Source: Nocardioides sp. YIM 152315
GTDB taxonomy: Bacteria > Actinomycetota > Actinomycetes > Propionibacteriales > Nocardioidaceae
Direction: 5' to 3'
DNA: 64,000 nt
Assembly (NCBI RefSeq): GCF_029210375.1
Contig: NZ_JARGER010000048.1
Coordinates: 1 to 64,000 of the forward strand
A model generated the notes under the pieces. It was not told where the DNA came from. It did not search any database and worked only from the letters and a program-made list of their open reading frames with translations. How positions within the stretch are numbered: the stretch's first letter is position 1; every line of letters starts with the position of its first letter. Positions 10,549 through 20,334 of the stretch are shown here, one piece after another. Made by a program: the position numbers and the translations under genes.

Positions 10549-12176
10549 GTGACGGGCTCCGTCACGTCGACCGGCACCAGTGGCAGCGGGCTGTGCCGCA
10601 GTACCCCGCCTGCCCGGCGCGGCAGCGACAGGCGGAACTGCGCGCCCTCCCCCGGCCGGCCCCACGCCTGGAGCCAGCCGCCGTGGAGGTGGGTGTCCTC
10701 GAGCGAGATCGACAGGCCGAGGCCGGTGCCGCCACTGGTGCGCGCCCGCGCGGGATCGGCGCGCCAGAACCGGTTGAAGACCATCGCCGCCTCGCCCGGC
10801 GCCAGCCCGACGCCGTAGTCGCGCACGGTGATCGCGGCCGCGTGGTCGTCACCGGCGACGGTCACGACGATGTCACCACCCACCCGGTCGGTCCCGGTGT
10901 GGTCGATGGCGTTGGTGACCAGGTTGCGCACGACGCGCTCGATGCGGCGCACGTCGGCCTCCGCCAGGCAGGGGTGGCCGGGCGCCTCGACGACGATCCG
11001 GACGCCGCGCTGCACGGCCAGCGCCTGGGTGGCGTCGACCACGCGGTGGGCGACGTCGACGAGGTTGAGGTCGTCGAGCTCGAGGACGGCCGCACCGGCG
11101 TCGAAGCGGCTGATCTCCAGGAGGTCGGCGAGCAGCGTCTCGAACCGATCGAGCTCGGTCTGCAGCAGCTCCGCGGCCCGCGCCGTGGCCGGGTCGAAGT
11201 CGCGACGCGCATCGTGGAGGACGTCGCCGGCCATCCGCACCGTCGTGAGCGGCGTGCGCAGCTCGTGGGAGACGTCGGAGACGAAGCGGCGCTGCAGCCG
11301 GCTGAGCTCCTCGAGCTGACGGATCTGGCGCTGCAGGTTGCTGGCCATCTGGTTGAACGACGTCGCGAGCCGCGCCAGGTCGTCCTCGCCCGACACGCGC
11401 AGCCGCTCCTGCAGCTGCCCGGCGGCGAGACGCTCCGCGACGCGGCGGGCCATCCGGATCGGGGTGACGACCTGACGGGTCACCAGCCAGGTCATGCCGG
11501 CGACCAGCACGACCAGCAGCACCGCAGCCGTCAGCAGGGCCCTGGTGACCAGCGCCATCGTCTCCTCCTGCTCGTCGAGCGGGAAGAGGTAGTAGAGCGT
11601 GTAGGTCTGCGCGTCGGCCGGGAGCAGCACCTGCGAGCCGACGACGATGCCCGGCCGCTCCGTCGTCACGCCGGTCACGTCGGTGCTGCGGATCGTGGTG
11701 TAGGTCCAGGCCGTCGGCGCCTCGTCGTCGAAGTGCTCCTCGAGGTCCAGCGGGACACTGCCGGTGTCGAGGCCCTGCGAGAAGTTCGTGCCGCCGTCGG
11801 CGATGCGGCCTCCGCCGCCCGTCGGACCCGCGAGCACCACCGAGAAGCCGCGGGTCAGGCCGGCCTGGATGATCGAGTCGGCGAGCTGGGTCTTCTGGCC
11901 GGCGACGTCGGCGTCCGTGCCTCGCGCGGCCTCGAGGCGCTCGCGGGCCTCCGCGGTCTCGTCGTTGGCCTCCGCGACGACCGCCTGGACCCGGTGGTCG
12001 AGCAGGCCGTCGCGGGTCTGCTGGAGCAGGAACCACCCGACGACGCTGATCACGGCCGCGGAGAGCAGCACGGTGCTGGCGACCACCCGCGCCTGGATGG
12101 AGCGGCGCCAGAAGGTCAGCGCGCGGCGTACCGGCTCAGGGAGCCAGTGCGACCCGCGGGGGCGCAGGTGCAGCAT
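10545..12176 (-). CDS. mtrB: Sensor histidine kinase MtrB
   Basis: This 543-residue kinase has a transmembrane helix near 28-52, an extracytoplasmic sensor region, a second helix near 210-234, a HAMP domain, a dimerisation domain with the phospho-accepting H304 in VSDVSHELRTPLTT, and an ATPase domain with the N box (LVTNAIDHT) and G box (GTGLGLSIS). MtrB phosphorylates MtrA. Its start is 9 bases after the mtrA stop and its end overlaps lpqB, giving the conserved mtrA-mtrB-lpqB operon. Confidence 0.96.
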   Translation of the reverse strand: MLHLRPRGSHWLPEPVRRALTFWRRSIQARVVASTVLLSAAVISVVGWFLLQQTRDGLLDHRVQAVVAEANDETAEARERLEAARGTDADVAGQKTQLADSIIQAGLTRGFSVVLAGPTGGGGRIADGGTNFSQGLDTGSVPLDLEEHFDDEAPTAWTYTTIRSTDVTGVTTERPGIVVGSQVLLPADAQTYTLYYLFPLDEQEETMALVTRALLTAAVLLVVLVAGMTWLVTRQVVTPIRMARRVAERLAAGQLQERLRVSGEDDLARLATSFNQMASNLQRQIRQLEELSRLQRRFVSDVSHELRTPLTTVRMAGDVLHDARRDFDPATARAAELLQTELDRFETLLADLLEISRFDAGAAVLELDDLNLVDVAHRVVDATQALAVQRGVRIVVEAPGHPCLAEADVRRIERVVRNLVTNAIDHTGTDRVGGDIVVTVAGDDHAAAITVRDYGVGLAPGEAAMVFNRFWRADPARARTSGGTGLGLSISLEDTHLHGGWLQAWGRPGEGAQFRLSLPRRAGGVLRHSPLPLVPVDVTEPVT

Positions 12177-12185
12177 CGCGGTGCC

Positions 12186-12920
12186 TCACGCAGTCCCGGC
12201 CTTGTAGCCGACACCCCGGACCGTGACCACGATCTCGGGGTTCTCGGGGTCGTGCTCGACCTTGGAGCGCAGGCGCTGCACGTGGACGTTGACCAGGCGG
12301 GTGTCGGCGGCGTGCCGATAGCCCCAGACCTGCTCGAGCAGCACCTCGCGGGTGAAGACCTGCCAGGGCTTGCGGGCCAGGCAGACGAGCAGGTCGAACT
12401 CCAGCGGGGTGAGGTTGATCGGCTCCCCGGCACGCGCGACGGCGTGCCCCGCGACGTCGATGGCGAGGTCACCGATCGTGAGCGTCTCGGAGGTCGGCGC
12501 GTCGAAGCGGCGCATCCGCGCCCGGATCCGGGCCACCAGCTCCTTGGGCTTGAACGGCTTGACGACGTAGTCGTCCGCACCGGACTCCAGGCCGACGACC
12601 ACGTCGACGGTGTCGCCCTTGGCCGTGAGCATGACGATGGGCACGCCTGACTCGGCGCGGATCTCCTTGCACACGTCGATGCCGTCCTTGCCGGGCAGCA
12701 TCAGGTCCAGCAGCACCAGGTCGGGCCGGTAGGCGCGGAACGCCTCCAGGGCCTCGTCGCCGCGCGTCACCATCCGGCTGCCGAAGCCCTCCTGGCGCAG
12801 CACGATCGTGAGCATCTCCGCCAGCGGCGCGTCGTCGTCGACGACCAGGATCCGCCCCCTGGCGTCGGCGTCCGTGGTGGGGCCGGACGGTGCTCCGGCG
12901 GGCTCGCTCATGGCATCCAT
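12186..12920 (-). CDS. mtrA: OmpR-type response regulator MtrA
   Basis: MtrA controls genes for cell wall enzymes, division and osmotic balance in actinobacteria. The receiver has the acidic pocket D28-D30, the phospho-acceptor D72 in DLVLLDLMLPGKDG and the conserved lysine in VVKPFKPKE. The OmpR winged helix ends in HVQRLRSKVEHDPENPEI and VRGVGYKAG, almost identical to mycobacterial MtrA. The ATG at 12920 has GAGG only 4 bases upstream; the ATG at 12911 (MSEPAG) is an equally plausible start. First gene of the mtrA-mtrB-lpqB-comF run. Confidence 0.96.
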   Translation of the reverse strand: MDAMSEPAGAPSGPTTDADARGRILVVDDDAPLAEMLTIVLRQEGFGSRMVTRGDEALEAFRAYRPDLVLLDLMLPGKDGIDVCKEIRAESGVPIVMLTAKGDTVDVVVGLESGADDYVVKPFKPKELVARIRARMRRFDAPTSETLTIGDLAIDVAGHAVARAGEPINLTPLEFDLLVCLARKPWQVFTREVLLEQVWGYRHAADTRLVNVHVQRLRSKVEHDPENPEIVVTVRGVGYKAGTA

Positions 12921-12993
12921 AGTGCCTCAACGCCCTCGGTCCGGGCCTGCGAAGGCCGCGACCCGAGCATGCGGGCCGCGGCGTACGCAGTCA

Positions 12994-14424
<1,431 letters not shown>

Positions 14425-14573
14425 CGATGCTCCTGGGGCGTGTGGCGGGGCTCTCTTCCTCCGACGAGGTTAGAACGCGCTCCAGGCTTCCGCAGAATCC
14501 TCGGCACCGCGCGACGCTGACCCGGCAACCCGGCGCCGGAACCGGCGTGCGGGCGCCACCACGGGTCTGCAGC

Positions 14574-14657
14574 TTCATCAAGGGATGCAGGTCGAGCCCC
14601 GGTTCCCTCGACGAGTTCACCGCGGCAACCGCGACTTCGCCCACATCCCTTGATGAA
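14574..14657. repeat. 84-bp element with 14-bp inverted ends (copy 1)
   Basis: The ends TTCATCAAGGGATG (14574-14587) and CATCCCTTGATGAA (14644-14657) are perfect inverted repeats. A second copy with the same total length lies at 53407-53490; the two align without gaps at 64 of 84 positions. It stands in the intergenic space between ahcY and the DUF808 gene. It may be a transposon-like miniature element or a structured RNA. Confidence 0.8.
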
Positions 14658-14714
14658 ACGCTGCTTCGTCACCAGGTCGGGCCCGGCCCCGGCGCACCGA
14701 CCACACGGCGGCCC

Positions 14715-15659
14715 TCAGTGCGCGTCGGCGGCCTTCCGGCGCGGGAGGAGGTGGAGCACGCCGAGGACGAGCGCGCCGACGAGGAGTCCGAAGACCGCGG
14801 AGAGCAGGGTGTTGGTGATCCAGCCCGCGATGCTGCCGAGCGTGCCCTGCAGGGCGTCGTGGACGGCGTGCTCGAGGTCGTGGACCAGGGCGTACGGCGC
14901 GTGCCAGCCCAGCTCGTCGAGGCCGTTCAGCTCGATGTGGCCGCCGACCCACAGCATCGCGGCGACGCCGACGACCGAGATGAACGAGAGCAGCTTCGGG
15001 GTGCCGACGAGCAGGCCGTGGCCCAGCTTGCCCAGGAGCCCGCGCGAGCGCTGGGTGAGCGCGAGGCCGATGTCGTCGAGCTTGACGATGATCGCAACCA
15101 CGCCGTACACCGCGATCGTGATGGCGATCGCCACGACGACGAGGATCGCGAGGCGGCTGACGAACGGCTCGTCGGTGACCTCGTTGAGCGCGATCACCAT
15201 GATCTCCGTCGAGAGGATCAGGTCGGTGCGGATCGCGCCGGAGACCATCGCCTTCTCGGCCTCGGCCCCCTCGGCGGTCACCGGGACCGCGTGGCCGCTG
15301 TGGCCGCGCAGGGCGCCCCAGACCCGCTCGGTGCCCTCGTAGCAGAGATAGGCGCCACCGACCATGAGGATCGGCGTGAGCAGGCCCGGCACGAACTGGC
15401 TGAGCACCAACGCCACCGGCAGGATGATGACGAGCTTGTTGCGCAGCGAGCCGACGGTGATCTTCTTGATCATCGGGAGCTCGCGGTCGGCGGTCACGCC
15501 GTGGACGTACTGCGGCGTGACGGCCGTGTCGTCGACGACCACGCCCGCCGCCTTGGTGGTCGCCCGGCCGGCGGCGGCGCCCACGTCGTCGATCGACGCA
15601 GCGGCCAGCCGAGCGAGGGCGGCCACGTCGTCGAGCAGTGCGAACAGCCCTCCAGCCAT
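14715..15659 (-). CDS. DUF808 (YedI-like) inner membrane protein
   Basis: The 314-residue protein matches the DUF808 family from its first residues (MAGGLFALLDDVAALARLAA) through ATTKAAGVVVDDTAVTPQYV and an alternation of cytosolic segments with about six membrane helices (for instance KLVIILPVALVLSQFVPGLL). The function of the family is unknown. The ATG at 15659 is preceded at 6 bases by TAGTGT, so the message is probably leaderless. The acyltransferase gene upstream ends 9 bases before this start, so both genes may also be read together. Confidence 0.88.
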   Translation of the reverse strand: MAGGLFALLDDVAALARLAAASIDDVGAAAGRATTKAAGVVVDDTAVTPQYVHGVTADRELPMIKKITVGSLRNKLVIILPVALVLSQFVPGLLTPILMVGGAYLCYEGTERVWGALRGHSGHAVPVTAEGAEAEKAMVSGAIRTDLILSTEIMVIALNEVTDEPFVSRLAILVVVAIAITIAVYGVVAIIVKLDDIGLALTQRSRGLLGKLGHGLLVGTPKLLSFISVVGVAAMLWVGGHIELNGLDELGWHAPYALVHDLEHAVHDALQGTLGSIAGWITNTLLSAVFGLLVGALVLGVLHLLPRRKAADAH

Positions 15660-15665
15660 GCAGTC

Positions 15666-15671
15666 ACACTA
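15666..15671 (-). promoter_or_regulatory. Leaderless -10 box of the DUF808 gene
   Basis: TAGTGT lies 6 bases before the ATG at 15659. Confidence 0.6.
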
Positions 15672-16796
15672 TCGGGAGGGCGCTCCCGCCTGGTGGTCCA
15701 GGCCGGCGTCGACTCCCGCCTCGATCTCGGCCTGCACCCGGGGCTGCACCCGGTCCTTCGCCGCGGTCAGCGCCACGGCGTGCTTCACGTGCCGCTCGGC
15801 GTAGCCGAGCGGGTCGACGAGCTCGGTCAGCCGGGAGGACACCGGCCGCCACGCGAGCAGCAGCGCGAGCACCACGGCGCCGACGGTGGTGACGCCGAAG
15901 GCGATGACGGGGTGCCCCTCGGCCCAGCCGCCGAACCCGGCGTACCCGGCGCCCTTCACGAAGAAGCCGTGGAACAGGTAGACGACGAGCGTGGCGGCGC
16001 CCATCCGGGCGAACCAGCCGCCCACCCGCGGCACGAGGGCGAAGAACGCCCAGGCCCCGAGCGTGCCGATCGCGAGGACGAGCGTTCGCGTGAGCAGCGC
16101 CTGCACGTCGTCGGCGTACCCCATCTCGTCGTACCGCGAGCGGTAGTAGAGCCACTCGGTGCTCGCCCAGGCGTCGGTCCACGTCGTCAGCACCCAGATG
16201 CCGACGAAGACCGCGACCGCGACCGCCTGGGCCGGCTTGCGGCGCAGCCACTCGAGCCGCTCCGGGGTGGCCTTGAGCCCCATCACGAAGAACGGCAGCA
16301 ACCCGAGCACCCGCGCCAGGTCGAGGGTGTCACCGGCCTGCAGGCCGGCGGCGAGGCTGACGCCGACCGCCAGGGCGAGTCCGCCCCACATCGGCCGGAA
16401 GACCGGCGTGAGGAGACGCCAGAAGAAGAGGGCGGAGAGGTACCACATCGGCCAGTGCGGGTCCTGGAAGAGGCCGTCCATCTCCTCGCCGCCGACGTAG
16501 ATGCGGAAGAGCGCCAGCGCGGTCTCGAAGAGCAGGTAGGGGACCACGACCGTGCGGAAGAGCTGCCACATCCGCACCCGGCTGTACACGAAGCTGCGGG
16601 AGAGGTACCCGGTCACGAACACGAACGCCGGCACGTGCCAGGCGTACAGGAAGTCGTAGAAGTGCTCGACGACGGCGTCGTCGGGCAGCAGGACCCAGGA
16701 GTGACCGACGACGACGAGCGTCACCAGCATCATCTTGGCGTTGTCGAACCAGGGGTCACGGACGACAGCGGTCGCGGGCGCTGGTTGGGTCGGCAT
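15669..16796 (-). CDS. Acyltransferase-3 family membrane protein
   Basis: The 375-residue protein has about ten membrane helices and the acyltransferase-3 pattern: the N-terminal RDPWFDNAKMMLVTLVVVGHSW with the conserved histidine, an FVFVTGYLSRSF segment, and a WYLSALFFWRL segment. Such proteins move acetyl or other acyl groups onto extracytoplasmic sugars; fucose 4-O-acetylase-type members look similar. The acceptor is unknown, but the many cell-surface sugar genes in this window make a wall or capsule polymer plausible. GGAAGGG precedes the ATG. Confidence 0.82.
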   Translation of the reverse strand: MPTQPAPATAVVRDPWFDNAKMMLVTLVVVGHSWVLLPDDAVVEHFYDFLYAWHVPAFVFVTGYLSRSFVYSRVRMWQLFRTVVVPYLLFETALALFRIYVGGEEMDGLFQDPHWPMWYLSALFFWRLLTPVFRPMWGGLALAVGVSLAAGLQAGDTLDLARVLGLLPFFVMGLKATPERLEWLRRKPAQAVAVAVFVGIWVLTTWTDAWASTEWLYYRSRYDEMGYADDVQALLTRTLVLAIGTLGAWAFFALVPRVGGWFARMGAATLVVYLFHGFFVKGAGYAGFGGWAEGHPVIAFGVTTVGAVVLALLLAWRPVSSRLTELVDPLGYAERHVKHAVALTAAKDRVQPRVQAEIEAGVDAGLDHQAGAPSR

Positions 16797-16825
16797 CCCT
16801 TCCGCTTACCCGGCCGCGCGGGCGA

Positions 16826-17857
16826 TCAGTCGTCCACGAGGCCGATTCTCAGGTACTCCGCGGCGTAGGTTCCGCTCAGCAGAAGGGAGGCGTACCGCGC
16901 CACCTCGGTCGTCGCGTCGGTCGTCACGGTCTCGACGCGCACCCCGCGCTCGGAGGCCGCGGCGGTCAACCGTCCCCGCTGCTCGCGTACGACGGGCTCC
17001 TCCGCGCCGTCGTCGAGCACGACCAGCACCGGCCGTCGGTCGCCGGACCCCTCCGCGAAGGGGTCGTCGAACACGTCACGCTGGCGGGCCGCCTCGATCA
17101 CCGGCAGCAGGTGCTCCGCGTCGCCGGCGAGCGACGAGCGGCCAGTGGCGCGCCGGATCGACTCGGCGACCCGGCGCGCCGCTCGCGCGGCGAGCACCGA
17201 GCCGCCCCACACGACGGGGTTGGTGTCGGCGAGCGCGATCGCCAGCATCTTCGCCGGGTTGACGGCCAGGTCGCGGTGCGGCGAGCACGCGATCGCGACC
17301 GCGTCGAGGGCCTCCGCGACCTGCTCGGCGTCGGCGCGAGGGCCGAGCGAGACGCGGTCGAGGTACTCCAGGACGACCACGGCCGTGGCGAGCGGGTCAC
17401 GGGTCGACGTCGGCAGGATCGCGCTCCACCGGCCGGCGGCGTGATCGGCGACCAGAGATCCCGGAGGGCAGGCCACGACCAGCTGGCAGCCACGGCGTAC
17501 CGCCTCGGCGACCGCGGACGCGGCCCCGGTGTCGGCGCCGTCCGGAGCCAGCACGACGACGAGGTCGAGGCTGCCGGCCCAGCCCGGCAGACCGGCCGCC
17601 GGCCAGGCCACGAACGGGACGGGGCACCACGGCTCGAGCACCGCGCGCAGCAGCCGGGAGTCGGGGCCGGCGGCCAGCACGGCGCGCGGGCGGGCGAGGT
17701 CGTCGGCCCGGGTGACGGCCTCGGCGGTCGCTGCCGCCGCCTCACCCGCGGTACGACGCACCCGGGAGCCCGACTCGGCCAGCGTGCGCAGCACGAGGTC
17801 GCCCGCCTCCAGCGCGGCGGCGTCGTCGAGACGGGACTCGTCGAACCAGGTCGCCAT
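16826..17857 (-). CDS. SIS-domain protein, phosphoglucose/phosphomannose isomerase-like
   Basis: The 343-residue protein resembles the two-SIS-domain phosphoglucose/phosphomannose isomerase family (PGI/PMI). Visible blocks are SLDLVVVLAPDG in the first half and NTNPVVWGGS-like text (ADTNPVVWGGSVLAARAARR) in the second. The ATG at 17857 has GGAGG about 9 bases before it; a GTG at 17866 is also possible. It follows the Trm112-like gene and phosphomannomutase on the same strand, as in M. tuberculosis Rv3256c-Rv3257c. It probably makes or balances mannose 6-phosphate for the mutase and GDP-mannose enzyme encoded nearby, but activity has to be considered inferred. Confidence 0.8.
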   Translation of the reverse strand: MATWFDESRLDDAAALEAGDLVLRTLAESGSRVRRTAGEAAAATAEAVTRADDLARPRAVLAAGPDSRLLRAVLEPWCPVPFVAWPAAGLPGWAGSLDLVVVLAPDGADTGAASAVAEAVRRGCQLVVACPPGSLVADHAAGRWSAILPTSTRDPLATAVVVLEYLDRVSLGPRADAEQVAEALDAVAIACSPHRDLAVNPAKMLAIALADTNPVVWGGSVLAARAARRVAESIRRATGRSSLAGDAEHLLPVIEAARQRDVFDDPFAEGSGDRRPVLVVLDDGAEEPVVREQRGRLTAAASERGVRVETVTTDATTEVARYASLLLSGTYAAEYLRIGLVDD

Positions 17858-17884
17858 CGCCCCCACCCTCCTCGTCGCCGCCCG

Positions 17885-18061
17885 TCAGGACGGCTTGCGC
17901 GCCTCGTCGACCAGCAGCACCGGGATGTCGTCGCGGACCGGGTAGGCCAGCCCGCAGCCCTGGCAGACCAGCTCCTCCCCCACGACGGACAGCTCTGCGC
18001 GGCAGGCCGGGCAGACGATGATCTCGAGCAGTGCGGGATCGATGTTGACGGGCGAGCTCAT
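17885..18061 (-). CDS. Trm112-family small zinc protein
   Basis: This 58-residue protein has four cysteines (C17, C20, C33, C36 in CPAC and CQGC) and the Trm112/YcaR signature (LLEIIVCPACRAELS, then LAYPVRDDIPVLLVDEAR). Eukaryotic Trm112 activates methyltransferases; bacterial members are poorly understood. Its ATG overlaps the phosphomannomutase stop by 4 bases (ATGA), so it is coupled to that gene, and the SIS gene begins 27 bases further on. Confidence 0.9.
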   Translation of the reverse strand: MSSPVNIDPALLEIIVCPACRAELSVVGEELVCQGCGLAYPVRDDIPVLLVDEARKPS

Positions 18062-19428
18062 CGGTGACTCCTGATCTGGGCGAGCACGGTGTCGCGCACG
18101 TGGGCCATGGTCTCCTCGTCGCGGCCCTCGGCGTTGAGGCGGAGCAGCGGCTCGGTGTTCGAGGGACGGACGTTGAAGGTCCAGTCGGCGTGGCTGACGG
18201 AGAGGCCGTCGAGCCGGTCGGTCGTGACGCCGTCCTGCGCGGCGTACGCCGCCTCGATCTCGGCGGTCACCGCCGCCTGGTCGGCGACCTGGGAGTTGAT
18301 CTCGCCGCTCAGCACGTAGCGGTCGAACTGCGCGAGGAGCCAGGACAGCGGCTGCTCGGTCTCGGCCAGCGCGGCGAGCGTGTGCAGGGCGGCGAGCATG
18401 CCCGAGTCGGCGCGCCAGAAGTCGCGGAAGTAGAAGTGGCCGCTGTGCTCGCCGCCGAAGATCGCGCCGGTCTCGGCCATCGTCGCCTTGATGAAGGAGT
18501 GTCCGACCCGGGTGCGCACCGGGTTGCCGCCCCGCTCCGTGACGATCTCGGGGACCGAACGGCTCGTGATCAGGTTGTGGATCACCGTGGCGCCGGGCTC
18601 CTTGGCGAGCTCGCGGGACGCGATCAGGGCGGTCAGGGTCGACGGCGAGACCGCCCGGCCGCGCTCGTCGACGATGAAGCAGCGGTCGGCGTCGCCGTCG
18701 AAGGCGAGACCCACGTCGGCGCCCTCGGCCAGCACGCGCTCCTGCAGGTCGACGAGGTTCGCCGGCTCGATCGGGTTCGCCTCGTGGTGGGGGAAGGTGC
18801 CGTCGAGCTCGAAGTACATCGGCACCAGCGCCACCTGGTCGCCGAGCCTGCCGAAGACCGCCGGCGCGGTGTGGCCGGCCATGCCGTTGCCGGCGTCGAC
18901 GACGACCGTGAGCCGCCGACCGTCGACCGGCGCGAGCGTGAGCAGGTGCGCGGCGTACTCCTCGAGCACGTCGCGCCCGCTGACGGCGCCGCGCGGACCG
19001 ACGACCGGACGCGGGTCGAGCACGAGGTCGCGGATCTCGGCGAGGCCGGACTCCAGCCCGATCGGTACGGCGTGGGCGCGGCACATCTTGATGCCGTTGT
19101 ACTGCGCCGGGTTGTGGCTGGCCGTGAACATCGCGCCCGGGTGGCCGAGGTGGCCGGAGGCGAAGTAGAGCTGGTCGGTCGACGCCAGGCCGATCATCAC
19201 CACGTCGGCGCCCGCCTCGGTGGCGCCCTGCGCGAAGGCGTCTGCCATGCCGGGCGAGCTCGGGCGCATGTCGTGGCCGACGACCACCGTCGCCGCACCG
19301 ACGACCTGGGCGAACGCGCGGCCCGTGGCGCGGGCGAGGGGCTCGTCGATCTGGTCGGGGACCGTGCCGCGCACGTCGTACGCCTTGAAGACGGCGTCGA
19401 CGTTCGCCGGGTCCAGGGAGTCGGCCAT
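18058..19428 (-). CDS. manB: Phosphomannomutase/phosphoglucomutase
   Basis: The enzyme interconverts hexose 6- and 1-phosphates; the mannose form feeds GDP-mannose synthesis (a GDP-mannose pyrophosphorylase gene is at 28062). The 456-residue product has the four-domain family layout: the phospho-serine loop TASHNPAQYNGIK, the metal loop DGDADRC, the sugar-binding GGEHSGH and the phosphate-binding RPSNTEP. M. tuberculosis Rv3257c is the positional match. The ATG follows TAACCT by 6 bases, so it is probably leaderless. It is the first gene of a three-gene operon. Confidence 0.95.
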   Translation of the reverse strand: MADSLDPANVDAVFKAYDVRGTVPDQIDEPLARATGRAFAQVVGAATVVVGHDMRPSSPGMADAFAQGATEAGADVVMIGLASTDQLYFASGHLGHPGAMFTASHNPAQYNGIKMCRAHAVPIGLESGLAEIRDLVLDPRPVVGPRGAVSGRDVLEEYAAHLLTLAPVDGRRLTVVVDAGNGMAGHTAPAVFGRLGDQVALVPMYFELDGTFPHHEANPIEPANLVDLQERVLAEGADVGLAFDGDADRCFIVDERGRAVSPSTLTALIASRELAKEPGATVIHNLITSRSVPEIVTERGGNPVRTRVGHSFIKATMAETGAIFGGEHSGHFYFRDFWRADSGMLAALHTLAALAETEQPLSWLLAQFDRYVLSGEINSQVADQAAVTAEIEAAYAAQDGVTTDRLDGLSVSHADWTFNVRPSNTEPLLRLNAEGRDEETMAHVRDTVLAQIRSHR

Positions 19429-19434
19429 GCAGTC

Positions 19435-19440
19435 AGGTTA
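19435..19440 (-). promoter_or_regulatory. Leaderless -10 box of the phosphomannomutase gene
   Basis: TAACCT lies 6 bases before the ATG at 19428. Confidence 0.6.
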
Positions 19441-19454
19441 GTGGGGCGGGGCCG

Positions 19455-19826
19455 TCACTCGGACGTCAGGACGCGCAGGTGCCCACGGCGCCCGGTCTCG
19501 CGGCCGGCCCCGCGAGCGCTCTCCTCGGCGGGGGCGACGCGCAGCGGGGTGACCGGGCGGCCCGCCTCGCGCACCGCGTCGGCCAGGGCGAGGAGGTCGT
19601 CGCTCGACGGGCCCGGCGCCGTGAGGTCGCCGGCCAGCCGCAGCACCTCCCACCCGCGGGGCGCCGAGAGGCGCTCGCTGTGGACCTCGCACAGGTCGTA
19701 GGCGTGGGGCTCGGCGTAGGTGGCGAGCGGGCCGAGCACCGCCGTCTGGTCGGCGTAGACGTAGGTCAGCGTGGCCACCGCGGGACGGCCGCAGGCCGTG
19801 CGCGAACAGCGGCGGGCAGGACTCAC
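19455..19826 (-). CDS. DUF3499 family protein
   Basis: The 123-residue protein starts MSPARRCSRTACGRPAVATL and continues with TYVYADQTAVLGPL and YDLCEVHSERLSAPRGWE, the DUF3499 signature found almost only in actinobacteria. Four conserved cysteine/histidine positions (two CxxxxC-type cysteines, then LCEVH) suggest a small metal-binding fold (inference). No function is known. It is divergent from the metallopeptidase-family gene, as Rv3258c and Rv3259 are in M. tuberculosis. Confidence 0.88.
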   Translation of the reverse strand: MSPARRCSRTACGRPAVATLTYVYADQTAVLGPLATYAEPHAYDLCEVHSERLSAPRGWEVLRLAGDLTAPGPSSDDLLALADAVREAGRPVTPLRVAPAEESARGAGRETGRRGHLRVLTSE

Positions 19827-19863
19827 GTCGCAGACGGTACCTCCCGCGGCCGGTGGCGCCGAT

Positions 19864-19869
19864 TAGGCT
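19864..19869 (+). promoter_or_regulatory. Leaderless -10 box of the metallopeptidase-family gene
   Basis: TAGGCT lies 6 bases before the GTG at 19876. Confidence 0.6.
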
Positions 19870-19875
19870 CGCGGC

Positions 19876-20328
19876 GTGGACGACGCGAGCGGATCCCAGG
19901 GGCCGGCGAGGCGGCGCAGCCGGGACCGCCGGGGGCGCGGGATGCGCGGCCCCGCGGTGCTGCCGCGGGTGCCCGGCCACCCCGAGCTGCGCACGGCCCG
20001 CGAGCGGTTCGACGACCTCGCACTCGACATCGTCACCGAGATCGAACGGCGCTGGCAGGACCGGCTGGGCCTGGTCGAGTACGCCGTCGAGGACACCCCG
20101 CACCTGCCCGACGACTGGTCCCCGGGCACGGTGCCGCTCTCCTCGCTGGTGCGGGGCGCCGGCGCGACGCCGACCCGGCTCGTGCTCTTCAGGCGTCCGA
20201 TCGAGCACCGCTGCGACAACCGCGCCGAGCTCGAGGCCATGGTGCTGACCGTCGTCGTCGAGCAGGTCGCCGAGCTCCTCGGCATCGACGCCGAGGACGT
20301 CGACCCGCGCTACGAGGGCGGTCTGTAG
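19876..20328 (+). CDS. Metallopeptidase-family (DUF1025-like) protein lacking HExxH
   Basis: The 150-residue protein has the fold segments of the small actinobacterial metallopeptidase family: FDDLALDIVTEIERRW, VEDTPHLPDDW, PTRLVLFRRPIEHR and LLGIDAEDVDPRYEGG. Where other members carry the zinc motif HExxH, this one reads VVVEQVAEL, so both histidines are missing and peptidase activity is unlikely. The GTG at 19876 fits a leaderless start after TAGGCT; an ATG at 19942 is a shorter option. M. tuberculosis Rv3259 is the positional counterpart. It stands alone between DUF3499 (divergent) and DUF5719 (convergent, 6 bases away). Confidence 0.8.
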   Translation: MDDASGSQGPARRRSRDRRGRGMRGPAVLPRVPGHPELRTARERFDDLALDIVTEIERRWQDRLGLVEYAVEDTPHLPDDWSPGTVPLSSLVRGAGATPTRLVLFRRPIEHRCDNRAELEAMVLTVVVEQVAELLGIDAEDVDPRYEGGL

Positions 20329-20334
20329 GGACTG

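Noticed and set aside
14425..14520. SAH riboswitch before ahcY
   Set aside because: A CCGAGG...CCTCG stem exists on the minus strand, but the conserved internal bases of the SAH aptamer and its pseudoknot are not present.
14519..14567. SAM-I/SAM-IV-like core (GACCC GGCAACC ... GGGCGCC ... GGGTC) on the plus strand
   Set aside because: The pairing pattern is suggestive, but it faces away from ahcY and the conserved U next to GCC that contacts the ligand is C here. No plus-strand gene follows.
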